Shown here: piece after piece, positions 50,874 to 60,074 of the stretch
How positions within the stretch are numbered: position 1 is the first letter of the stretch
Layout: the number at the start of each line of letters is the position of its first letter
DNA from: Bin87 sp965203195
GTDB taxonomy: Bacteria > Chloroflexota > Dehalococcoidia > Lucifugimonadales > UBA3495
DNA length: 64,000 bases
Reading direction: 5' to 3'
Assembly (NCBI GenBank): GCA_965203195.1
Contig: OZ241860.1
Span: 62,001-126,000, forward strand
Program-made: the position numbers and the translations under genes
Notes under the pieces: generated by a model
Seen by the model: the letters and a program-made list of their open reading frames with translations, nothing else
The model's database searches: none
What the model was told of the DNA's origin: nothing

Positions 50874-52337
50874 TTACGGGGCGGCGTTGCGGCGGGCTTC
50901 CAGCCCTTCCTGCACCAGCCGCAGCGCCAGCTCGGGCTGCGCCTGCCCTTTGGTGAGGCGCATCACCTGCCCCATCAGAAAACGGGCGGCATTCTCTTTG
51001 CCGTTCAGATAATCGGCCACCGCCCCGGGGTTGGCGGCTATGGCCTCAGCCACGGCGTCCGCGATAGCGCCGGTATCGCTGATTTGAGACAGCCCTTTGG
51101 CGCGCGCGCTGTCTGCCGCCCCATCGCCGGTGGCGTACATATCCTCCAGAACGGTTTTCGCCAGCGATGTGGACAGGCTGCCGTTGGCAATCAGCTCCAG
51201 CAGCTCCGCCAGCCCGCCCGGCGTTACCGGCGAATCGGCGATGTCGCAATGATGCCGGTTGAGCAATCGCGACAGGTCGCCCAGGATCCAGTTGGCGATT
51301 TCTTTGGCCGCATCGCCGCCGCGCCGGCCCACCACGTCCTCAAAATAGTCCGCCATCCTGCGGGACCCGGTGAGCAGGCCGGCGTCATATTCGGACAGCC
51401 CGTAATCGGACCGGAAACGGGCTTGACGCTGCGGCGCCAGCTCCGGCAATTCCGCCCGGAGTTCCCGCACCCACTCCGCGCCGATACGCAGCGGCGGCAA
51501 ATCCGGTTCCGGGAAATAGCGGTAGTCGTGGGCGTATTCCTTGCTGCGCTGCGATACGGTCGCGCCCCGTTCCTCAACCCAGCCGCGGGTTTCCTGGGTC
51601 ACCTGCCCGCCGTCCTCAACCACCCGCCGCTGCCGCCCCGCTTCGTATTCCAGCGCCTGATAAACGGAACGGAAGCTATTCATATTTTTGACTTCGGCGC
51701 GCGCGCCAAAAGCGTAGCTGCCCCGGGGCCGGATGCTCACATTGGCGTCGCAGCGAAAGTTGCCATCCTGCATATTGCCGGTGGAAACGCCCAAATACTG
51801 CACCAGCGAATGCAGCGCAACGAGATACTCCCGGGCCTGCGCCGGGGAACGCAGGTCGGGCTTGCTGACGATTTCCATCAGCGGCACGCCGGAACGGTTC
51901 ACATCCACCAGCGAATACCCGTCGCCGTCATCGGGGAAATGCTGCATCTTGGCGACATCCTCCTCCAGGTGAACGCGCTCCACGCCGATGCGAACCGGGC
52001 CGTCGCCATTGGCGATTTCCAGCCAGCCATCCTGCGCCAGCGGCAGGTCGTACTGGGAAATCTGATAACCCTTCATCAGGTCGGGATAGGGATAATTCTT
52101 GCGGTCAAACTTGGTGAACTCCGGGATGCGGCAGTTAAGGGCCAGCCCGGTCATCACCGTATATGCCACGGCGCGGCGGTTGATTACGGGCAGCGCCCCC
52201 GGCAGCCCCAGGCACACCGGGCAGACGCGAGTATTGGGCGCGGCGGCCTGGTAATCCGCCGGGCAGCCGCAGAACATCTTGCTGCGGGTGTCCAGCTGGA
52301 CATGAACCTCCAGGCCGATGACGGTTTCGTACTGCAT
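50874..52337 (-). CDS. gatB: Aspartyl/glutamyl-tRNA amidotransferase subunit B
   Basis: 487 residues, family length. YETVIGLEVHVQLDTRSKMFCGCP and CPVCLGLPGALPVIN start the kinase-like domain. FDRKNYPYPDLMKGYQISQYDLP and VDVNRSGVPLMEIVSKPDLRSP follow, with the C-terminal YqeY-like helical tail. It converts Glu-tRNA(Gln) to Gln-tRNA(Gln) together with GatA and GatC, which are not present here. The TATAAT at 52397-52392 may be its promoter. Confidence 0.95.
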   Translation of the reverse strand: MQYETVIGLEVHVQLDTRSKMFCGCPADYQAAAPNTRVCPVCLGLPGALPVINRRAVAYTVMTGLALNCRIPEFTKFDRKNYPYPDLMKGYQISQYDLPLAQDGWLEIANGDGPVRIGVERVHLEEDVAKMQHFPDDGDGYSLVDVNRSGVPLMEIVSKPDLRSPAQAREYLVALHSLVQYLGVSTGNMQDGNFRCDANVSIRPRGSYAFGARAEVKNMNSFRSVYQALEYEAGRQRRVVEDGGQVTQETRGWVEERGATVSQRSKEYAHDYRYFPEPDLPPLRIGAEWVRELRAELPELAPQRQARFRSDYGLSEYDAGLLTGSRRMADYFEDVVGRRGGDAAKEIANWILGDLSRLLNRHHCDIADSPVTPGGLAELLELIANGSLSTSLAKTVLEDMYATGDGAADSARAKGLSQISDTGAIADAVAEAIAANPGAVADYLNGKENAARFLMGQVMRLTKGQAQPELALRLVQEGLEARRNAAP

Positions 52338-52427
52338 GATCGCTCCGGGAGAAAGTGGGCGCGGGAACCCGCCGTGTATCGCATCGGGCGCATTATATTG
52401 GGGAAATGGCCCCGGCCGCCGGCGGGT

Positions 52428-53297
52428 TCAGCAGGTCTGGTCGTCCGGGGAGGCCGCCTGTAACCGGCGCAGCTGCTCGCGCAAGGCGGCGGCTTCGGCC
52501 TCTGCCGCGATGCGGCCCGCCTCGGCGGTTGCGCGCGCGGCCTCGGCGTCTTGCAGAGCCACCTCGGTATCCTGCAAAGCCGCCTCGGCGGCCGCGCGCC
52601 CCGACCGCGCTTCCTCCAGCGCGTCAAAAGACTCCTCGTAATCCAGCAGATACTCCCCCGACACCGGGTTGTAAAAGCGGATTATCCCGTGCCGGAGCGC
52701 GGGGTCGTACTCCCAGCAGATGTCCAGCCCCAGCGTCGGGCTGTGCGCCCGGAGGTTGCCGGCGGCATCCTCTGTAATCGCAAAAGGTTCGTAGCCTTCC
52801 GGCCCCAGGTAGTAGCCGGCCATCCGAAAGCCGTAATGCTTGCCGTTCACGGTCCGGTCAAAAAGCCAGTACTCTCCGGCGCCCATGCCGGCGTAAATGA
52901 GCATTTTCCGGCCGGTATCGTTGCCGGCGGTGCTTTCCGAGGCCACTTCCAGCACAAAATCCGGCGGCTTGCCCATCTCCCACACCCAGTAGCTGCCGTG
53001 ATAGTTGATGACGCTGTAGTCCACATTGAACGCCACATAGCAGTCCGGGGACACATTGCGCCGGGGGTTGCCCTGCTCGTAGTAAATGACCGTATTGCCG
53101 CTCACATACGTGCCGGGGCGGTCGTGATAAAAGCCGTCCAGCTGGTAGCGGGCGGAGCGGATGTTGCGGTCCTGGTATTCCGCGTCGGGCATCGGTTCAC
53201 CGTCCGGTTCGGGGTAGAAAACGCCGTTCTCGTCGTAAAGATGCGCCCGGCCCGGGTCAATGGCCGGCGGCGCCAGGGCAATCTGCTGGGCAGTCAT
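52428..53297 (-). CDS. Uma2-family PD-(D/E)XK nuclease
   Basis: 289 residues from ATG 53297 (AGGAGG 8 bases upstream); a longer ORF to 53339 has no better ribosome site. VSPDCYVAFNVD and DFVLEVAS are the catalytic Asp/Glu strands of Uma2. The C-terminal tail is a charged Ala/Glu helix (AEAEAAALREQLRRLQAA) with repeats of AALQDTEVALQDAE type. It is the second Uma2 gene in 5 kb, and has diverged strongly from the 48599 gene. Confidence 0.8.
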   Translation of the reverse strand: MTAQQIALAPPAIDPGRAHLYDENGVFYPEPDGEPMPDAEYQDRNIRSARYQLDGFYHDRPGTYVSGNTVIYYEQGNPRRNVSPDCYVAFNVDYSVINYHGSYWVWEMGKPPDFVLEVASESTAGNDTGRKMLIYAGMGAGEYWLFDRTVNGKHYGFRMAGYYLGPEGYEPFAITEDAAGNLRAHSPTLGLDICWEYDPALRHGIIRFYNPVSGEYLLDYEESFDALEEARSGRAAAEAALQDTEVALQDAEAARATAEAGRIAAEAEAAALREQLRRLQAASPDDQTC

Positions 53298-53512
53298 ATT
53301 GCGCGCCTCCTGTGCGCCTTCTGTACGCCTCCCCTCCACCGGGCAGGCCGGGCGATGTCGTCGGTTGCCAATGCCCGCCGCATCCGGTACTCTGGCCGCA
53401 TCGCGTACTATGGTCGCATCGCGCGCCGGCGCGACACCACGCCAGGGAAACCGGAACCCCCGCGGACGCCTCCGATTTTAGCGCTAAACGCCCCCAACCT
53501 GCGACTGGCAAA

Positions 53513-54877
53513 ATGACTACGCTGGCCTACATACGGGATGGCATCAGGGTCTGGGACTGGCGGCTGTTCCTGTTCATCCTGCTCTTTCTGGGGCTGCCGA
53601 ATGTCTATCAGCTCTACCGGGTCTATCTCATCGGCGCCGAGATACCCGACGCCGGCGGGCTGGCCATCGTGTCCCAGTGGCAGTTCGTCGGGCTGGTGGT
53701 GGAAATTTTCCAGGAAGCCACCGTGCTGGCGATTTTCTTCTTCCTGGGTTCGCAAATACGCAGTGGCGCGGCGGTGCAGCTCGACCGGGCCAAAAGCGTC
53801 CTGGCGTTTATCTTTCTGGCCTCCCTGGCCTTTGCGCTGGGCGTGTTCGTATTCCGCGACGCGTTCATTACGCTGATCGGAACCGCGCCGGAGCTGCAAG
53901 ACCGGACGCGCGCCTACCTCGGCATCAGCATATTCAGCATCCCCTTTACGGTCCTGGCCGCCGCCATCGTCGTCCTGTTTGAAGCCCTGGGCCTGCGGAT
54001 GCTGGTGTTCGTGATGGCGGTGGGCAACGTCCTGCTGCGTCTGGCGCTGGACAGCCTGTTTTTCGGAGGTTACGCCTTTTCGCTGGACGCCGGCGTGATC
54101 GGCGTCGGCTGGGCCACCCTGGCCGCCAGCGCCGGCCTCTTCGCCGTGGGGCTGCTGCTGTTGCTGTGGGCGAAGGAAATCCGGCTTGGCGACCTCAAAA
54201 CGCTGCCGACTTTCGCCGATATGCGCCAGTACCTGCGCGTCGGGCTGGGCAGCGGCGCCGACAGCCTGATCCGCAATGTCGCCTATTTCGTAATGATCAT
54301 CCGCATCGTCAACACCATCGGCGGCGCGGAAATCGGCGGCTATTATGTCGCCATTCAGATTTTCTGGAGCTTTATGCTGGTGCCTGTGCTGGCCCTTTCC
54401 GATTCGGCCAAGGCGCTGATTGCCAATGCTTCCGACGATTTGCCGCAGGTGCGCCGCCTCTGGCAATCATCAGTGCTGATTACCGCCGGTATGATGGTAA
54501 TCTGGATTGCGCTGGCGCCGGCCTTTCCGGTGTTCGCCGGCCTGCTGACCGACGACCCGGCCACGGTAGGATGGGCCGTTACCGCCTTCGGCATCCTGTT
54601 CGTTCCCTATGTGCTGTTTTCCTTCAATACGGTAATGGACGCCGTGTTCTACGGCCTGGGCAAAACGCAATATATGGCTTACCAGTCTTTCCTCACCAAC
54701 GGTACCGTCTATTTGACTGCCTTCCTGCTGTACGCCACGGGCGTGTGGCAACCTGGCTTTGAGGGCGTAATGACGCTGTTCGCCATCGGCATCCTGGTGG
54801 ACTCCTTCCTGACCGCCTTTTTCCTGCTGAAAGTTCTCTATCTGGACCAGCCGCCCGCGCAATCCCCGTCCCCCTGA
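53513..54877 (+). CDS. MATE-family efflux transporter
   Basis: 454 residues with about twelve hydrophobic segments. VVEIFQEATVLAIFFFLGSQIR and a repeated second-half helix (FSFNTVMDAVFYGLGKTQYMA) are consistent with MATE/MOP membrane proteins. The protein was assigned to its ATG at 53513; the longer ORF from 53312 is an extension. The transported substrate is unknown. MATE membership is moderately certain since no short motif is diagnostic. Confidence 0.7.
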   Translation: MTTLAYIRDGIRVWDWRLFLFILLFLGLPNVYQLYRVYLIGAEIPDAGGLAIVSQWQFVGLVVEIFQEATVLAIFFFLGSQIRSGAAVQLDRAKSVLAFIFLASLAFALGVFVFRDAFITLIGTAPELQDRTRAYLGISIFSIPFTVLAAAIVVLFEALGLRMLVFVMAVGNVLLRLALDSLFFGGYAFSLDAGVIGVGWATLAASAGLFAVGLLLLLWAKEIRLGDLKTLPTFADMRQYLRVGLGSGADSLIRNVAYFVMIIRIVNTIGGAEIGGYYVAIQIFWSFMLVPVLALSDSAKALIANASDDLPQVRRLWQSSVLITAGMMVIWIALAPAFPVFAGLLTDDPATVGWAVTAFGILFVPYVLFSFNTVMDAVFYGLGKTQYMAYQSFLTNGTVYLTAFLLYATGVWQPGFEGVMTLFAIGILVDSFLTAFFLLKVLYLDQPPAQSPSP

Positions 54878-54979
54878 GCGGCGATAGACCTGCCCATCCG
54901 CCGCGCAGATCCAACCGCCCCGGCCGTCCGTACCTGCTATCAGCCAATCGGCAAACCGGAACGAAAGGGCTGATGCGAG

Positions 54980-55813
54980 ATGACGCCAACCATCGGACGA
55001 CCACGCCCGCAACTGGTCATCCTGGCGATTGTCGCCGGCGTAGGGCTGGCCATTGCTGCCTGCGCCGGCTGGGCAAGCGCCACCGGTGCCGGGTTCCTAA
55101 TCCACATCCACGGCGGCCACTATGTCGCTTTCTATGCTCTGGCGGCCGGCCTGACTATGTCGCTTACGGCTCTAGCCGTCCTGGTGGGGTGGGTAGTGCG
55201 GCCGGCGCCCCGCCGGTTTTGGCGGCTGGCGGCATTGCTGGGAATTGCGGTGTGCGCCGGGTTGGCAGCATCCACTTGCGCCGTTTGGGGAAACGACACT
55301 GGTCCCGCATTAGTTCCCGTGGGCCTGGCCGCCGCCGCCCTGGCGCTGATCATCACGGCAGCAGTAATCAAGCTTGCCGCCGACCGTGGGGTAGTCAGGT
55401 TTTTTGCACTGGTCGGCATTGCCGCCTATCCGGTGGGCTGGTTGACGGCATTCGCTTGGCACGGAGGCTTCAACGGCCCAATAGGGTTCATCGGCATCGT
55501 TTTCGTAATACCTGTTGCCGCCTTCGCCGGCGTCCGTGCCTGGCGTCAGTATCGCATCGGCCTCCTGCTGGCTGTCGCCGTCGGATGTTGGGCTGCTCTG
55601 GCCATATGCCTCGCCGCGCTGGCTTTTGCATGGGGCTTTCACGCCAATTCCCACCTTTGCCCGATTCTCGATTGGGGAGAGCCACCTTGTCAGCCTCATT
55701 TAAACGAAGTGGTTTTCACGCTGGTTGCCGGCGGCGTCCCCCCGGCCCTGGCCGCCGGCGCCGCCTGGCTGGCCGGGGCCGTCTGCCAACGCCGGGCCCG
55801 GCCACCTCCATAA
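54980..55813 (+). CDS. Hypothetical multi-pass membrane protein
   Basis: 277 residues with seven to eight predicted membrane spans (about 12-30, 48-70, 82-100, 110-130, 142-160, 170-190, 200-225, 245-268). A Cys-rich loop (HLCPILDWGEPPCQPH) may form a disulfide outside. An overlapping 290-residue ORF in another frame is Arg/Pro-rich and looks like a shadow. GAGATG, a weak ribosome site, precedes. No family recognised. Confidence 0.6.
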   Translation: MTPTIGRPRPQLVILAIVAGVGLAIAACAGWASATGAGFLIHIHGGHYVAFYALAAGLTMSLTALAVLVGWVVRPAPRRFWRLAALLGIAVCAGLAASTCAVWGNDTGPALVPVGLAAAALALIITAAVIKLAADRGVVRFFALVGIAAYPVGWLTAFAWHGGFNGPIGFIGIVFVIPVAAFAGVRAWRQYRIGLLLAVAVGCWAALAICLAALAFAWGFHANSHLCPILDWGEPPCQPHLNEVVFTLVAGGVPPALAAGAAWLAGAVCQRRARPPP

Positions 55814-55860
55814 CCGGCCGCCGGCATCCCAGCCCGCCGGCATAACCGATCGCAATGATG

Positions 55861-55866
55861 TATAAT
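55861..55866 (+). promoter_or_regulatory. -10 element upstream of carbonic anhydrase
   Basis: A perfect TATAAT lies 88 bases upstream of the TTG start. A convincing -35 is not seen. Confidence 0.35.
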
Positions 55867-55953
55867 TGCGCCCACCATCATACTGTTCGCCGCGCGCCGG
55901 GCCGGGGCCTGCCCCCGGTGCCGGCGCGCCACGCAAAGAAAGGAGTCGCTGCT

Positions 55954-56457
55954 TTGATACGCAGCTTGCGCGGAATTGAACCCCAAATCGCCCCCACCGC
56001 CTGGGTCAGCGAGTTCGCCTATGTGGTGGGCAATGTGACCATCGGCGAATACGCCAGCGTCTGGCCCGGCGTCACCATCAGGGGCGACGGCGACACCATC
56101 GCCATCGGCAACTATGTCAACATCCAGGAAGGTTCCGTCGTCCACGGCGACGGCCTGGTCATTGAGGACTATGTGTCCATCGGCCACAGCGTGGTAGTTC
56201 ACGGCGACCGCATCGGCTACGGCAGCCTGCTGGGCAACAACTGCACCTTCCTCACCGAATCCACCATCGGGCGGGAGTGCCTGATTGCCGCCAATTCGGT
56301 GGTGCTGTCCAACGTAGCCGTGCCCGACCGCAGTTTCGTTACCGGCGTGCCGGGTTCCATCAAACGCCCGGTCACCGACGCCCAGGTTGCCCAGATGCGA
56401 ACCACTGCCGAGCATCTGGTGGAACGGGCGGCGTGGTTCAAGGAAAGCGGCCTCTAA
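55954..56457 (+). CDS. Gamma-carbonic anhydrase-like hexapeptide protein
   Basis: 167 residues from TTG 55954, with AAAGGAG 7 bases upstream; the ORF to 55855 lacks such a site. A left-handed beta-helix is seen as hexapeptide repeats (VGNVTIGEYASVWPGVTIRGDG, NIQEGSVVHGDG, SIGHSVVVHGDRIG). The His of VVHGD plus the two in SIGHSVVVHG are zinc ligands of the Cam/PaaY family. It may hydrate CO2 or act as a ferripyochelin-binding-like protein. The C-terminal helix holds the trimer. Confidence 0.85.
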   Translation: MIRSLRGIEPQIAPTAWVSEFAYVVGNVTIGEYASVWPGVTIRGDGDTIAIGNYVNIQEGSVVHGDGLVIEDYVSIGHSVVVHGDRIGYGSLLGNNCTFLTESTIGRECLIAANSVVLSNVAVPDRSFVTGVPGSIKRPVTDAQVAQMRTTAEHLVERAAWFKESGL

Positions 56458-56464
56458 CCGCCGG

Positions 56465-56490
56465 GCCGGGCGAATCGTAATTCGTCCGGC
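56465..56490. terminator. Hairpin between convergent genes
   Basis: GCCGGGCGAAT / ATTCGTCCGGC pair over 11 positions (one G-U) with loop CGTA, 8 bases after the carbonic anhydrase stop and before the end of the MFS gene on the other strand. Confidence 0.6.
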
Positions 56491-56544
56491 AAACCCATCC
56501 CGCGCCTCCGGGGGCAATGGGCAACGCACCGGCCACGGCCCTCG

Positions 56545-57849
56545 TCAGGTAACGGCCGGAGCTATGGCGACACGGGGCGGCGGCTTGCCCGCCAGCCACA
56601 CCAGCAGCGCCGCGGCGGCGAAGTAGGCCGCAAAAAGACGAAAGGCCAAATCGTAGCTGCCCAACCGGTCATAAACCAGAGCGGCGAACATTGGCCCGCC
56701 AATGCTGGCGGTCAGGAAAACGGCGCTCAACACTCCCTGTATGGCGCCCTGGTGCCGCCGCCCGAAATGACCGGCCCAGAGCAGGGGGCTGATGACCACC
56801 AGAGCGCCGCCGGTGAAACCATACATTACCCCGAATGTGATCTGCATCTGCCAGACATTCGCCGCCCCCACGCCGGCGAAAATGCTGGCGGCGCTGCCAA
56901 TCAATGCCACTGCCGCCAGCACGCGCACCGGAAACCGGTCGGCCAGAAACCCCCAGACCAGTTTGGCCAGAAAAGCGCAGACGCTGTAGATGATGAAAGA
57001 AACCCCCGCCTGCACATCGGAAAACCCCAGGTCCGTCATATACGGAATACGGTGGATGATCAGCGATCCGATTGCCATTCCGGCCAGCAGCTCGTACCCC
57101 GCCAGAAACCAGAACGCGGCCGACCGGACGGCCTGCCGGAGCGTCCGGCTGGCTTCGTCCACCGGCCCAGGCGCCGGTTTTGACGCCCCTTCCGGCCCTT
57201 GTTCCAAACCCTCTTGCGTAGCGGCGGCGGCCCCGTCGGGCAGCAGGCCCATATCCTCCGGCTGCCGCCGCAGCCACCACAGGGCCGCCGGCGCCACCAC
57301 AACCCAGGGCACAAAGGCCAGGCAGAACCAGGCGGTTCGCCAGCCGTAAGCGTTGATGAGAAACAAGATCAGCGGCGTCATCGCCACCGAACCGACATTC
57401 AGGCCGGCGGTGGCAATCCCCGTCGCCTTGCCGCGATGCCGGATAAACCATTTCGCGATCGTAGGACTGATTACCCCGTAAGCCAGGCCAGGTATCCCAA
57501 AAGTGCCAATAACCCCGTAGAACAGCGCAAAGTGCCAGATTTCCCGCGTTTGGGAGAGCAGCATCAGCGATATGCCCAGCGCAATGGCGCTGCCCGCTAC
57601 CAGAAACCGGGGGCCGTACCGGTCAACGGCAAATCCGAAAGCGGGCGAAATGGCCGCCCGCACCAGATCCCGAACCAGCAGCGCCCCGGTCATCACGGTG
57701 CGACTCCAGCCCAGTTCGTCAGTCATTGGCTTGAAAAAGAACCCGAAAGTCTGCGCCCCCAATCCCACGCGCATTCCCTGGCTCAGGAAACCGCAAGCGA
57801 CAATGTACCAACCGTGGAACACCACCGGATGGCGCGAACCCGTTCCCAT
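56545..57849 (-). CDS. MFS transporter (monocarboxylate/oxalate-formate type)
   Basis: 434 residues with twelve predicted helices. FHGWYIVACGFLSQGM is the start typical of OFA/MCT-like MFS. AISPAFGFAVDRYGPRFLVAGS resembles the loop 2-3 motif with conserved Gly-Arg. The intracellular loop between TM6 and TM7 (about residues 195-225) is Ala/Glu-rich. It probably moves organic anions. Ends toward the carbonic anhydrase gene; starts 19 bases upstream of nothing else in the same strand. Confidence 0.85.
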   Translation of the reverse strand: MGTGSRHPVVFHGWYIVACGFLSQGMRVGLGAQTFGFFFKPMTDELGWSRTVMTGALLVRDLVRAAISPAFGFAVDRYGPRFLVAGSAIALGISLMLLSQTREIWHFALFYGVIGTFGIPGLAYGVISPTIAKWFIRHRGKATGIATAGLNVGSVAMTPLILFLINAYGWRTAWFCLAFVPWVVVAPAALWWLRRQPEDMGLLPDGAAAATQEGLEQGPEGASKPAPGPVDEASRTLRQAVRSAAFWFLAGYELLAGMAIGSLIIHRIPYMTDLGFSDVQAGVSFIIYSVCAFLAKLVWGFLADRFPVRVLAAVALIGSAASIFAGVGAANVWQMQITFGVMYGFTGGALVVISPLLWAGHFGRRHQGAIQGVLSAVFLTASIGGPMFAALVYDRLGSYDLAFRLFAAYFAAAALLVWLAGKPPPRVAIAPAVT

Positions 57850-57873
57850 TGCCGCACCGTTGCGCCGCGCACT

Positions 57874-58815
57874 CTAGCCCAGGCGTTCCGCCACCGGCAG
57901 GATATGCTCCGCCAGGTGTTCCATCACCTCAATGCAGGGGCCGATGCCATCCACCCGGAAGTCAAAGGTCAGCTGGTCGATCCCCAGTTCGTTGCAGTAG
58001 TGAACGTCGTCAATCACCGCCTGGGTAGTGTTAATCAGCGCCCCGCCGGAACGGACGCCCACGCCTTCCTCCGCGCCGCCCAGATCGGTAAAGTGCAGGC
58101 TGCGCTTCAGGGAGATGACAATGTCGGCGGGGTCGCGTCCGGCCCGCTCGGTCTGCTCCCGCAGGTAGGGCAGGTTTGCGGCCACGAAATCGGGCGTCTG
58201 CCGGGTAGTATGCCAGCAGTCGCCATAACGGGCGGTGCGGCGCAGGGCCCGGCGGGTGTGGCCGCCTACCCAAATGGGAATGCGCGGCTGCTGGACGGGC
58301 TTCGGCTCAAAATAGACGCCGTCGATTTGGTAATACTTGCCCCGGAAATCGGGAATCTCCTCCGTCCAGAGGGCGTTGAAAATCTGTAGGAACTCGTCCG
58401 TCATCGGCCCCCGGTCGGCGTAAGGCACCCCTAGGATGTCAAACTCCTTCTCCAGCCAGCCCACGCCCACGCCGCAGATGACCCGCCCGCCGGACAGCAC
58501 ATCCAGCGAAGCGAACATCTTGGCCTGCACCACCGGGTTCCGGTAGGGCAGAATCAGCACCGTGCTGCCAATCCGGATTTCACTGGTGCAGGCCGCCATA
58601 AACCCCAGCATCGTCATCGTTTCCAGGAACGGCTCGTCCGAAGGCCGCTGGAAGGCGCCGGTGGGCGTGTAGGGATACTGGTTAGTGCCGCCCACCGGCA
58701 GCACAATATGGTCGCCGGCCATCACCGACTCGAAGCCCAGCCGTTCCGCCCGCTGGCAGAACTCGCGGATGCCGTCGGCATCGGGCAGACGGGGAATGCT
58801 TACGCCAATTTTCAT
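57874..58815 (-). CDS. LLM-class flavin/F420-dependent oxidoreductase
   Basis: 313 residues from ATG 58815 (GAGG 8 bases upstream); TTG 58821 is two codons earlier. LGFESVMAGDHIVLPVGGTNQYPYTP, EIRIGSTVLILPYRNPVVQAK and SGGRVICGVGVGW are LLM barrel motifs, the third being the phosphate-binding site. Length and PIWVGGHTRRALRRTARYGDCWH fit TIGR03619-like F420-dependent enzymes. The gene is upstream of the MFS transporter by 24 bases and may share its transcript. Confidence 0.85.
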   Translation of the reverse strand: MKIGVSIPRLPDADGIREFCQRAERLGFESVMAGDHIVLPVGGTNQYPYTPTGAFQRPSDEPFLETMTMLGFMAACTSEIRIGSTVLILPYRNPVVQAKMFASLDVLSGGRVICGVGVGWLEKEFDILGVPYADRGPMTDEFLQIFNALWTEEIPDFRGKYYQIDGVYFEPKPVQQPRIPIWVGGHTRRALRRTARYGDCWHTTRQTPDFVAANLPYLREQTERAGRDPADIVISLKRSLHFTDLGGAEEGVGVRSGGALINTTQAVIDDVHYCNELGIDQLTFDFRVDGIGPCIEVMEHLAEHILPVAERLG

Positions 58816-58953
58816 TGCCAAATCCTCAAAAAGGCGGGGCTGATTAGCGCGCGGAGCGGCGCGCCGGCCCGCCGGACGGGGATGATTATAGCGCCCGGCG
58901 CCCGAGGCTGCCGGTAACAGGCAACGCCGGCAAAGCAGTCCGGGGCGGCTGCA

Positions 58954-59976
58954 CTACACCGCGACTACATTCCGCCCGATGGAAGTTCCCTGCCGCAGGG
59001 CGTCAAAGGCCAGCTCCACATCGTCCAGTGCGAATACCCGGTCCACGATGGGCCGGATTTTGCCGGCGGCGACCAGGTCCATAGTGTCTTGCAGGTCCTG
59101 TTTGGTGTTGGCCCGGCTGCCCATAATCTCCAGTTCGTTGCGGACGGCATAATGCGGCGGCAGGCTCAGGGAAATTTCCGGCACATAGCCCACGAATACC
59201 AGGCGGCCGCCCCGCTTGACGCTGGCCAGGCTGGAAGGCAGCGTCTGTTCGTTGGAAACGAACTCCAGGAGAACATCGACGCCGCGGCCGCCCGTCAAAT
59301 CGCGGATGCGTTCATGGAACCCCGCCGCGCCGCCGGCATAAATTGCTTCGTCGGCGCCCAGCTCCCGCGCCACTTCCAGCCGCTCCCCGTTGATGTCAAC
59401 GGCGATAACCCGCGCCCCGGACAGCTTAGCCACTTGCAGAGCGTGCAACCCCACGCCGCCCACTCCCACGCAGGCCACCGTCTGGCCGGCGCGCGCCTGC
59501 GCCCGCTTGACCACTGCGTGGTAAGAAGTCGCCACGGCGTCGCCCAGGATGCAGGCGTGCTCCAGAGGCACATTGTCCGGGGCGCGGCACAGGTTGACGC
59601 CGGGGGTCTTGAGGTACTCGGCAAAGCCGCCGTCCACCGTGAACCCGTGCTGGCGCAGCTGTGGACAAAGGGTGTCGCGCCCCTGCCGGCAGTATTCACA
59701 CACGCCGCAGGTGAGGTAAAAGTTGACCGCCACCCGGTCGCCGGGGACGAAGCCGGACACTTCCGCGCCCACTGCCGCCACTTCGCCGGCGATTTCGTGC
59801 CCCATAATCAAGGGAATGACGCCCAGCCCCATCCGGTCGGCGCGGATTTTAAGGTCGGTGCCACAGACGCCCACATTGCGCACGCGCACCAGCGCCTCGT
59901 GCGGCGCAATGGCCGGCGTTGGCATTTCTTTGGCGACGAACGGGCCGTTGAACCGTTCCAGTACCAGAGCTTGCAT
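58954..59976 (-). CDS. Zinc-dependent alcohol dehydrogenase (MDR family)
   Basis: 340 residues from ATG 59976 (AGGA about 8 bases upstream). VGVCGTD and MGHEIAGE give the catalytic zinc Cys and His; CGVCEYCRQGRDTLC carries the four structural-zinc cysteines. VGVGGVGLHALQVAKLSGARVIAVD is the Rossmann nucleotide site. It oxidises an alcohol or polyol with NAD(P). Substrate is unknown. An upstream extension to 60075 is low-complexity. The preceding PTREEF gene lies 99 bases away. Confidence 0.92.
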   Translation of the reverse strand: MQALVLERFNGPFVAKEMPTPAIAPHEALVRVRNVGVCGTDLKIRADRMGLGVIPLIMGHEIAGEVAAVGAEVSGFVPGDRVAVNFYLTCGVCEYCRQGRDTLCPQLRQHGFTVDGGFAEYLKTPGVNLCRAPDNVPLEHACILGDAVATSYHAVVKRAQARAGQTVACVGVGGVGLHALQVAKLSGARVIAVDINGERLEVARELGADEAIYAGGAAGFHERIRDLTGGRGVDVLLEFVSNEQTLPSSLASVKRGGRLVFVGYVPEISLSLPPHYAVRNELEIMGSRANTKQDLQDTMDLVAAGKIRPIVDRVFALDDVELAFDALRQGTSIGRNVVAV

Positions 59977-60074
59977 TTGCGCTTTTCCTGTCGGTAACGG
60001 ATGGGGATAGATGACGGGGGACAGATGAGGATAGAGCAATGGCGTTGGCGGCAACGCTGTCGCAGCCGGCGACA

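Noticed and set aside
54973..55845. 290-residue ORF overlapping the membrane protein
   Set aside because: Arg/Pro-rich composition; the other frame encodes coherent membrane helices.
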